Part shown: in pieces, positions 40,717 to 48,497 of the stretch
How positions within the stretch are numbered: the first letter of the stretch is position 1
How the letters are laid out: each line of letters starts with the position of its first letter
Source of the DNA: Blastocatellia bacterium
GTDB taxonomy: Bacteria; Acidobacteriota; Blastocatellia; UBA7656; JADIYM01
Length of the DNA stretch: 64,000 nt
Assembly: GCA_021463145.1 (NCBI GenBank)
Contig: JAJTWZ010000011.1
Coordinates: 33,073-97,072, forward strand
Direction of reading: 5' to 3'
The notes under the pieces: generated by a model
What the model saw: only the letters and a program-made list of their open reading frames with translations
The model's database searches: none
Told to the model about the DNA's origin: nothing
Program-made: the position numbers and the translations under genes

Positions 40717-41988
40717 TCACGTCGCGAGGCGAAACGCCGGCGCCATTCGTATCTGTTCGCGGTCGGAAATACCTGCCTTCCGAGCCACCTGGCGCCACTG
40801 CGCCACGACGGAGCGGAATCGCGCGACGATCTCGTCTCCCTCGGACTTCTTCACGCGAAAATACGGAGCCACCGAACGTACGAGCTCGAGGTCCATGGCA
40901 TTGTCGTTCTCGCCGATGTTGAGCCGAAGCCCTGTCGATTCTGGTACCGGGTTCATGTCATAGGCCTCCGACAGTTTCCATCCCCTACCCGGCACGAGGA
41001 TGAACCCGTGATTGCGGAGATGATCGTCGGCGTTCGACACGAGCACGTTGAACACGATGCGCGACCAGAGCTCGCGAAGATCGACGTTCGTCTCCACGCC
41101 GTGCGCAATGAGAACCTCGGCGATCTCGAGATAGCTCGCCCCCGTCGACGCGTCTTCACCGTCCCGGTGATCGGTCAGCGTCATCGCGGAGGCAAAGTGC
41201 AAACGTCGACCGGCGGCGGTGCGGTCGAATCTCCTGACGAGGTACGTGTGATGTTTGCTTGCAAACCGCCGGGCCATCGCCGGCGGCACGCGCAGTCCAC
41301 ACGACCTCGCCAGTGTCTGGACGACGAGCTCCCACGCGCCAATGTCGGTGTCGTCGTTGACGCTCGGGAACTTGGCGATCCAGAGATGGCCGTCGGGGTC
41401 GACCACGCTGGCCTTTGGCCGCGCTCCACCGAGAGACGCCCCCGGGGCCAGTAGCATCGTGAGCCACGCATCGGCATCGGGAGCGGAATTGTCCTCGTCG
41501 AGTTCGAGCCTTCGAACTGCTTCCTCGAGGCTTCGGAGCTGGACGAATGGCGGCGCGGGCATATCGGCACGGTTGTCGAGGAAGTCCCCGGCGTCGTCGA
41601 TGCGAAATCGAAGGGCACCCAAACGGACACGGTCGTGAACGCCGAGCAGGAAGTCGGACGCGTGAAGTCTTGTCGTCGGATCGATTCGGCCCGCGCGCTG
41701 ATCGCGCTCCAGACGGCGCTTCATCAGAAGGCGCCCCCAGCGGTCGGGACTCGAATCATCGAACATTCCAAACGTCTCCCGGCCGGCCGGCGGGTACTGG
41801 CGGCCCGGGTAGAAACCGAGCCTTGGGTCGATCGGCACGCTCGCGATTGCGGCGGTATCGCAGACGTCGTCGTCGTACGCGAACTCGAACACCTCGCGGC
41901 CGGCGTTTCGTCTTGCGACGAGCATTCCAAGACGAACCGGCTCGTCGAGCCCGTCCCAGTCAGCGTAGACGGCAATCTCGCGGCTCAA
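40717..41988 (-). CDS. HipA-family serine/threonine kinase toxin
   Basis: A 423-residue HipA-like kinase. The N-terminal subdomain (VYADWDGLDEPVRLGMLVARR, then FGMFDDSSPDRWGRLLMKRR) is complete. The kinase core shows the nucleotide loop GASLGGARPKASVVD with its lysine, the catalytic NADDHLRNHGFIL near residue 330 and the metal-binding YDMNP. HipA of E. coli phosphorylates glutamyl-tRNA synthetase and causes persistence; the target here is not known. It starts 3 bases after the HTH gene, forming a hipBA operon. Confidence 0.92.
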   Translation of the reverse strand: MSREIAVYADWDGLDEPVRLGMLVARRNAGREVFEFAYDDDVCDTAAIASVPIDPRLGFYPGRQYPPAGRETFGMFDDSSPDRWGRLLMKRRLERDQRAGRIDPTTRLHASDFLLGVHDRVRLGALRFRIDDAGDFLDNRADMPAPPFVQLRSLEEAVRRLELDEDNSAPDADAWLTMLLAPGASLGGARPKASVVDPDGHLWIAKFPSVNDDTDIGAWELVVQTLARSCGLRVPPAMARRFASKHHTYLVRRFDRTAAGRRLHFASAMTLTDHRDGEDASTGASYLEIAEVLIAHGVETNVDLRELWSRIVFNVLVSNADDHLRNHGFILVPGRGWKLSEAYDMNPVPESTGLRLNIGENDNAMDLELVRSVAPYFRVKKSEGDEIVARFRSVVAQWRQVARKAGISDREQIRMAPAFRLAT

Positions 41989-41991
41989 GGT

Positions 41992-42519
41992 CTACCGCCG
42001 CTTCTTCGCCGTCGGCGGAATCTGGTCGATTGCGCTCGCAAGGGCGTCGGATGTCAGGAATCCACCGCTTTCGGCCCAGTCGCCCGTGCCCGTTGCCGTG
42101 TCTTCGGAACTTGCGCCGCTGTCTGGATCGCCGGGCGCTCTTATCGTTCCGGCGGTTTGTACGGCTTTAGCGATTCGACGGTGCTTCGTCTGGGCACGGA
42201 TCGCTTCTTTCCGCGGCTTTGCCGATGAAGTCGTGAGCAGTCGAGCGTCCTGAAGCGACCGGCCAATTGAGTCGTCACGTGCGACAAGATCGAGGTCTTC
42301 ATCCATTCCTAGCACCTGAAGGACGGCGAGATACGCACCGATCGTTACACCCTGCCCGCCACGTTCGAGACTGCGAAGCGTCATCGGAGACATGCCAGCC
42401 CGATCGGCAACGTGCTTAACCGCGATGCGACGACGAAGTCTCGCGATCCTCAACCGCTCGCCGAACCGGCGGAGCCGTGCAGCCGTCGACGGCAGCAAAA
42501 TTGACGTTCGCTTACCCAT
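41992..42519 (-). CDS. HipB-like XRE-family antitoxin
   Basis: A 175-residue protein. Residues ~14-75 are an XRE helix-turn-helix (FGERLRIARLRRRIAVKHVADRAGMSPMTLRSLERGGQGVTIGAYLAVLQVL). The C-terminal ~100 residues are a long, low-complexity Ser/Thr/Asp extension not found in E. coli HipB, which may be the part that binds or occludes HipA. Two palindromes lie directly upstream of its ATG and fit autorepression. Confidence 0.88.
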   Translation of the reverse strand: MGKRTSILLPSTAARLRRFGERLRIARLRRRIAVKHVADRAGMSPMTLRSLERGGQGVTIGAYLAVLQVLGMDEDLDLVARDDSIGRSLQDARLLTTSSAKPRKEAIRAQTKHRRIAKAVQTAGTIRAPGDPDSGASSEDTATGTGDWAESGGFLTSDALASAIDQIPPTAKKRR

Positions 42520-42522
42520 AAC

Positions 42523-42547
42523 GCTAATAATTTAGCATGTTCATGCT
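42523..42547 (-). promoter_or_regulatory. Tandem palindromic operators of hipBA
   Basis: Two overlapping inverted repeats occur right before the hipB start: GCTAATAATTTAGC (42523-42536, arms GCTAA/TTAGC) and AGCATGTTCATGCT (42534-42547, arms AGCATG/CATGCT). The region is AT-rich against a GC-rich background, as expected for promoter and operator. They are probable sites for the HTH antitoxin. Confidence 0.6.
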
Positions 42548-42962
42548 TGACACGCTAGAATATTGGCTATCTGGGATTATCCGTACGATAAGGCCGGCGG
42601 ATTGACAGGCGCGACCGGCGGTGCCGAGTCGATCCCGTCACCGATTTGCGAGAAGGTCCCCGGACGCGCGACTCAGACTGGCCGCGCCAGTCAGGAATGG
42701 CTTCGCGCCGCGCAGATCCCGGATCTGATCCACCGGCCTCTTGCGGCCAGGGCACGGGACGCGTAACAGGGGCCGAGGCATATGGTTTCCTCCGGACAGC
42801 GTGCCAGTGGACTAATGCCTTCCCCACGCTGTGCCGATCCTGCTAGTGTCAATGCAATCATCAGGGTACCTCCAGAAGAGCGAGGTATCTTCAGCACGAC
42901 GATGCAGGTCACTTTCGAGGGGGGAACGCGGGTCCGTCGACGGGCCCGATCCGGTACCGCCA
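42548..42962. other. Intergenic region between hipBA and the helicase island
   Basis: No gene is supported in these 415 bases between divergent units. Short frames in all phases have no homology pattern. No integrase, insertion-sequence end or tRNA fragment was seen. The promoter of the island should lie here; no strong consensus was found. Confidence 0.5.
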
Positions 42963-45900
42963 ATGGACGTCTTTCGACTCCGGCAAAGCCTGGTCGACGA
43001 ATACAAGGCCTACATCGACAGCTTCATCCGTATCCGGGATGAACAGATCTCCTCGTTCGTCACCGACTCCCTCGAGCGCGGAGTCCTCTGGCCCGAACCA
43101 CTCATCCAGCTCAACCCCTCGTTTGAGCGCGGCGACTCCGTCGACGAGCTCGTCGCTTCCGGTGTCCTCCATCCTGCGTGCTCGGACATCTTCCGCGCCG
43201 GCAAGTCCACCGACGACATCGGTCGCGAGCTGTTGCTCTACCGCCACCAGTCCGAGGCCATCCGCACCGCCCGCGACGGCCACAACTACGTGCTTACGAC
43301 CGGCACCGGCTCGGGCAAGTCGCTCTCCTACATCGTGCCGATCGTCGACCACGTGCTGCGGCGGGGCTCGGGTCAGGGCGTCCAGGCCATCATCGTCTAT
43401 CCGATGAACGCACTGGCGAACAGCCAGGTCGGCGAACTCGAGAAGTTCCTCACGTTCGGCCTCCCTGGCGGCAAGTCGCCAGTGACTTTCGAACGCTATA
43501 CCGGCCAGGAGCGTGGCGAAACACGAGCGCGAATCCTGGCGAAGCCTCCGGACATCCTGCTGACGAACTACGTCATGCTCGAGCTCATCCTCACGCGTCC
43601 CGAGGAGCGCTCGAGCCTGGTCCAGGCTGCCCAGGGCCTGCAGTTCTTCGTGCTGGACGAGCTCCACACCTATCGCGGACGGCAGGGCTCGGACGTCGCA
43701 CTGCTCGTTCGCCGCGTCCGCCAGGCGCTCGCTGCGCCGAACATGCAGTGTGTCGGCACGTCCGCGACACTCGCGGGCGCCGGCACGCACGCCGAACAAC
43801 AGGTCGACGTCGCGCGCGTCGCGTCACAACTCTTCGGCACGACGATCGCGCCGGAGCACGTAATCGGCGAAACGTTGCGCCGTGCGACCCCCGATGTCGA
43901 CGAACAGTCTCCTTCGTTCGTCGAGCAACTCACGGCGCACGTTTCCAACGCCCAGTTCGTCCCGCCGACCTCGTTCGCCGAGTTCGCTTCCGACCCGCTT
44001 TCTGCATGGATCGAGCGAACCTTCGGCGTCGAGCGCGAGCCCGGAAGCGGCCGGCTCCGACGCGCCGTACCGCGCCGTATCGGAGGCCACGACGGCGCAG
44101 CCGCCGATCTCGCGGCCGCTACGGGCGTCAGCCGCGGCCGTGCAATCAACGCCATCCGCGAGTGGCTGCTGGCTGGGTATGCGTGCGAACGGGACCCCGA
44201 ATCCGGACGGCCGCTGTTCGCCTTCCGGCTCCACCAGTTCATCAATCGCGGCGACACCGTATTCGCCACGCTCGAGCACGCTCCGGAACGCCACCTCACC
44301 CTCGAAGCCCAGCTCACCGCGCCCGGCGACGGCGAACGTCGACTGTTGCCGCTCGCCTTCTGCCGCGAATGCGGAGAGGCCTACTTCGTCGTCCGCGCCT
44401 TCAAGAACGAATCCGGCGAACACACCGCCTACTTCCCGCGCGACCTCGGCGACCGTTCGAAGGATGACGAGAGCGAACCTGGCTATCTCCACCTGTCCGT
44501 CACGGACCCGTGGCCGATCGACCATGACGCCGCGCTCGACCGATTGCCCGATACCTGGCTCGAGGACTTCAAGGGCGGGCGGCGCGTGAAAAGCAGCCAA
44601 CGGCCGAACCTCCCGCGTCCGGTCCGCGTCGCCGCGACCGGTCTCGTCGACGACGACGCTGCGATCTCGCACTTCGTCCGCGCCCCGTTTCGCTTCTGCC
44701 TCCACTGTGGCGTCACCTACGCGGCGAACCAGTCGTCGGACTTCGGCAAGCTCAGCGCCGTCGGCGCCGGAGGCCGCAGCACGGCGACCACGATTCTGAG
44801 CATCTCGGCAATCCGGCACCTGCGCCAAAGCACCGACCTCCCCGAACGCGCCCGCAAGCTCCTCAGCTTCACCGACAATCGGCAGGACGCTTCGCTGCAG
44901 GCCGGGCACCTGAACGACTTCGTCGAGATCGGCATCCTGCGCGGAGCGCTCTACGCCGCGGCCCTCGCCGCCGGTCCCGACGGGCTCGCGTACGACGTCC
45001 TTGCCGAGCGCATCTTCGACACACTCAGGCTCCCGACGGAGGAGTTCGCGCTCAAGCCGGATATCAAGTACCAGGCGCTTGCCGAGACCGAGCAGGCGCT
45101 TCGAAAGGTCATCGCGTACAGGCTCTATCGCGACCTTCGTCGCGGGTGGCGCGTGACGTCGCCGAATCTCGAACAGGCTGGGCTTCTCGCGATCCGCTAC
45201 CTGTCGCTCGACGATGTCGCGGCGGACCACGAGATCTGGTGTGCGAAGCACGCCGCGCTGGCGTCCGCTTCCGCCGCAACACGCGCCGCGATCGCGAAAG
45301 TGCTGCTCGACTGGATGCGGCGCGAACTCGCCATCCGGGTCGACGCGCTCGATCCTCAGCGGCAGGAAGCACTTGTTCAGCAGAGCGACCAGCGCCTGAA
45401 GGCGCCGTGGGCACTCGATAACGACGAAGCCCTCGAGTACGCCACGACCGTTTTTCCGCGGAGCAGCTCGGAAGACGACGCTTCCAAATCCAATCGTTAC
45501 CTCTCGCCGCTCGGCGGGTTTGGCCGATTCCTCCGACACTCGAACACGTTCGGCGAAAACGCAGGGCCAATCTCCGTCTCCGATACGAAAGAGATCATTT
45601 GCGGACTGCTCGAAGGTCTCGAAAGGGCGGGCCTCGTCGCTCGCGTTCTTGGCGACAGCAACTCGCCGACCGAGTCGTGCGGTTTCCAGATCCCCGCGTC
45701 CGCCATTCGCTGGTGCGCGGCCGACGGCACCTCGGCGCTGCACGATCCCATCCGCGTCCCGCGCGAGGCCGATTCCGGCAGCCGAACGAACAGCTTCTTC
45801 GTCGACTTCTACAGGAACGTGGCCATGCACCTCATCGGCGTCGAAGCGCGCGAGCATACCGCCCAGGTGCCGAACGAAATGCGGCAGGAGCGTGAGGACC

Positions 45901-48497
45901 GTTTCCGCAGCGGCAAGCTGCCGATCCTGTACTGCTCGCCGACGATGGAGCTCGGCGTCGACATCGCCCAGCTCAATGTCGTCAACCTCCGCAACGTTCC
46001 GCCGACGCCGGCCAACTACGCCCAGCGCAGCGGCCGCGCCGGCCGGAGCGGTCAGCCGGCGATGGTCGTCGCGTACTGCACGACCGGCTCACCACACGAC
46101 CAGTACTTCTTCAAACGGCCCGAGCAGATGGTCGCGGGCGCGGTCGCCGCGCCGCGGCTCGACCTCGCGAACGAAGACCTCGTCCGCGCCCACATCCACG
46201 CCGTCTGGCTCGCCGAGGCCGGACTCTCGCTGGGATCGTCCCTTCGAGACATCCTCGACGTGGATGGAGAGTCGCCGACGCTCGAGATCCTGCCCGGCAT
46301 CGCTACGGCGATTTCCGACAGGGCGTCGCATGCTCGGGCGCTCTCGCACGCCCGCGACGTCCTCAGGTCGATCGAGAACGAGCTCGCCGCGTCCGACTGG
46401 TACACGGAGGACTGGCTCGAACGTGTCTTCGCCGACATCAACGCCGAGTTCAACGGAGCGTGCGAGCGCTGGCGCGACCTCTTCCGCGGCGCCCTGGGCC
46501 AGATCGCCGCGCAGAATCGGGTCATCGTCAATGCGGCGAGCAGCGCCGCGGACCGCGCCCAGGCAAAGCGCCTCCGCCGCGAAGCCGAAGCACAGCTCGA
46601 GCTGCTTTCGAGCACCGACAGCCTGTCGGTCTCGGACTTCTACAGCTACCGATACTTCGCAAGCGAAGGCTTCCTGCCGGGCTACAGCTTCCCCCGCCTG
46701 CCGCTGTCCGCGTTCATTCCGGCCCGGCAATCACGCGGCAAGGACGAGTTCGTTTCCCGGCCGCGATTCCTGGCGATCTCCGAGTTCGGCCCACGCGCGA
46801 TCATCTACCACGAGGGCTCGCGCTACATGATCCACAAGGTCGTCCTGCCGGTCGGCGAGGAAGACGTGCTGACGCGAAGCGCCAAGATCTGTGCCAGCTG
46901 CGGCTACCTGCACCCGATGAAGGGAGAGCCTGGTCTGGACCTTTGCCAGGCGTGCAAGCAGCCACTGCCCACGGAGATGGACAACCTCCTCCCGCTACGC
47001 AACGTCGCGACGAAGCGCAAGGACCGGATCAGCTCGGACGAAGAGGAACGATTGCGCCTCGGCTACGAGATCGTCACCGGCGTGCGCTACGCCGAGGTCC
47101 ACGGCGAGCCGCTGTGCCGGCGCGCCACGGTGCGCAGCGACGGACGCGACATCGCCGGACTCGAGTACGGCCACGCCGCGACGCTCTGGCGAATCAACCT
47201 CGGCTGGAAGCGCCGCGCCAACAAGCAGATCTTCGGCTTCGTGCTCGACACCGACCGGGGGTACTGGGCCCGCGACGAACACGTCGAAGAGGATGCCGGC
47301 AAGGACGACCCGATGTCGCCGCGACGAAAGCGTGTCGTCCCGTACGTCGAGGATCGCCGGAACAGCCTGATCTTCGAGATGGGCGAGACCCTGGACAAAG
47401 GCGTCGCCTTCTCGCTGATGGCCGCACTCAAGAACGCGGTCCAGGTCGAATACCAACTCGAAGACTCCGAGATCGCCGCCGAAGCGCTGCCGTCCGCGGG
47501 TTCGCCCCGGTACCTGCTCTTCTACGAAGCGGCGGAGGGAGGCGCCGGCGTCCTGCGACAGCTCATCGGCGATCCCGGCGCGTTCGCCCGCATCGCACGC
47601 CGCGCGCTCGACATCTGCCATTTCGATCCGGAGACCGGCGAGGACCTCCGTCGCGCCCCGAACGCCGCCGAAGACTGCAGCGCCGCCTGCTACAACTGCC
47701 TGATGAGCTACTTCAATCAGCCGGCGCACGCGATTCTCAACCGCCACCGGATCCGTCCGATCCTGCTGGATCTCGCGAATGCGTCGGTCGCCGCAGAACC
47801 AGCGGGTCCCGCCGCCGCGTCCTCCCCGATCCGGAAAGCCGGGCTCGACGACTTGTCGCTTGCCGACATCGTCGTGAGCTGGTTGAAAATGGCGGAAGAG
47901 CTCGGACTCCGGATCCCGGCGACCGGCCAGATCATCCTCGACGGATTGTCTGCCACGCCCGACTTCGTCGACCACCGCACCCAGGCGGCAATCTACGTCG
48001 ACGGCGCGGCTGGCGAACGCTCCGGTCGCGACGCAGACGCGGCGATCGCCCTCGAAGACGCGGGATGGACCGTTGTCCGTTTCGGCAACGAGTCCGAATG
48101 GCGAGCGACCTTCGAACGGCTTCCAAGCATTTTCGGTGAGCTCTCGGCTTCGTCTCGGAAGTCGGCGCCGGGTTCCCCCGTCGAAGGCCTTTCTCCGGAT
48201 CTCGATCTCTTTCCGTCATCCTGGCGACCGATTGTAGCCGCGCTTGCCCGTGCCGATGGGGTGACTGTCGTTCCAGGTGAGGACGTCTCGGGGCCGAGGG
48301 GCGTCGTCGGCAGTTACGTCTTGCAACTGTTGGGGCCCGGCGATGTCTTTCTCTGGGTCGTGGACGCCTCGGACGAGCACGCCGGTGCCGTCGTCGAGAC
48401 GATTCGGGGCTGGAACCGCCCGGTGTTCGCCGTCTCGCCAGGCGCCGTCGACGAGGCCGTTCGTGCAATCCTCCGGGCGCTTGCGGAGACACGGTGA
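42963..48497 (+). CDS. Giant DEAD/DEAH helicase with DUF1998 (DrmA/DrmB- or DruE-like)
   Basis: An 1844-residue protein from ATG 42963; the open frame upstream (to 42831) lacks homology. The SF2 core has TTGTGSGKSLSY (~residue 110), LDELHTYRGRQG (~232), GTSATLAG and, far downstream, PTMELGVDIAQLNVVNLRNVPP with QRSGRAGRSGQPA. Cysteine pairs at ~466 (CRECG), ~577 (CLHCG) and ~1309-1332 (CASCG, CQAC), plus a DUF1998 block (FYEAAEGGAGVLRQL, CSAACYNCLMSY, ~1515-1583), are zinc-binding candidates. Residues ~1660-1710 (PDFVDHRTQAAIYVDG) resemble the end of Vsr/DUF559-type nucleases. DUF1998 helicases are found in DISARM (DrmA plus DrmB) and Druantia (DruE). It begins the putative defence operon, overlapping the next gene by TGATG. 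Confidence 0.88.
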   Translation: MDVFRLRQSLVDEYKAYIDSFIRIRDEQISSFVTDSLERGVLWPEPLIQLNPSFERGDSVDELVASGVLHPACSDIFRAGKSTDDIGRELLLYRHQSEAIRTARDGHNYVLTTGTGSGKSLSYIVPIVDHVLRRGSGQGVQAIIVYPMNALANSQVGELEKFLTFGLPGGKSPVTFERYTGQERGETRARILAKPPDILLTNYVMLELILTRPEERSSLVQAAQGLQFFVLDELHTYRGRQGSDVALLVRRVRQALAAPNMQCVGTSATLAGAGTHAEQQVDVARVASQLFGTTIAPEHVIGETLRRATPDVDEQSPSFVEQLTAHVSNAQFVPPTSFAEFASDPLSAWIERTFGVEREPGSGRLRRAVPRRIGGHDGAAADLAAATGVSRGRAINAIREWLLAGYACERDPESGRPLFAFRLHQFINRGDTVFATLEHAPERHLTLEAQLTAPGDGERRLLPLAFCRECGEAYFVVRAFKNESGEHTAYFPRDLGDRSKDDESEPGYLHLSVTDPWPIDHDAALDRLPDTWLEDFKGGRRVKSSQRPNLPRPVRVAATGLVDDDAAISHFVRAPFRFCLHCGVTYAANQSSDFGKLSAVGAGGRSTATTILSISAIRHLRQSTDLPERARKLLSFTDNRQDASLQAGHLNDFVEIGILRGALYAAALAAGPDGLAYDVLAERIFDTLRLPTEEFALKPDIKYQALAETEQALRKVIAYRLYRDLRRGWRVTSPNLEQAGLLAIRYLSLDDVAADHEIWCAKHAALASASAATRAAIAKVLLDWMRRELAIRVDALDPQRQEALVQQSDQRLKAPWALDNDEALEYATTVFPRSSSEDDASKSNRYLSPLGGFGRFLRHSNTFGENAGPISVSDTKEIICGLLEGLERAGLVARVLGDSNSPTESCGFQIPASAIRWCAADGTSALHDPIRVPREADSGSRTNSFFVDFYRNVAMHLIGVEAREHTAQVPNEMRQEREDRFRSGKLPILYCSPTMELGVDIAQLNVVNLRNVPPTPANYAQRSGRAGRSGQPAMVVAYCTTGSPHDQYFFKRPEQMVAGAVAAPRLDLANEDLVRAHIHAVWLAEAGLSLGSSLRDILDVDGESPTLEILPGIATAISDRASHARALSHARDVLRSIENELAASDWYTEDWLERVFADINAEFNGACERWRDLFRGALGQIAAQNRVIVNAASSAADRAQAKRLRREAEAQLELLSSTDSLSVSDFYSYRYFASEGFLPGYSFPRLPLSAFIPARQSRGKDEFVSRPRFLAISEFGPRAIIYHEGSRYMIHKVVLPVGEEDVLTRSAKICASCGYLHPMKGEPGLDLCQACKQPLPTEMDNLLPLRNVATKRKDRISSDEEERLRLGYEIVTGVRYAEVHGEPLCRRATVRSDGRDIAGLEYGHAATLWRINLGWKRRANKQIFGFVLDTDRGYWARDEHVEEDAGKDDPMSPRRKRVVPYVEDRRNSLIFEMGETLDKGVAFSLMAALKNAVQVEYQLEDSEIAAEALPSAGSPRYLLFYEAAEGGAGVLRQLIGDPGAFARIARRALDICHFDPETGEDLRRAPNAAEDCSAACYNCLMSYFNQPAHAILNRHRIRPILLDLANASVAAEPAGPAAASSPIRKAGLDDLSLADIVVSWLKMAEELGLRIPATGQIILDGLSATPDFVDHRTQAAIYVDGAAGERSGRDADAAIALEDAGWTVVRFGNESEWRATFERLPSIFGELSASSRKSAPGSPVEGLSPDLDLFPSSWRPIVAALARADGVTVVPGEDVSGPRGVVGSYVLQLLGPGDVFLWVVDASDEHAGAVVETIRGWNRPVFAVSPGAVDEAVRAILRALAETR

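Noticed and set aside
42563..42766. 67-codon frame before the helicase island
   Set aside because: No ribosome site, homology pattern or operon link.
43824..45857. 677-codon minus-strand frame inside the giant helicase gene
   Set aside because: No motif; the plus strand has helicase and zinc-finger motifs across the same stretch.
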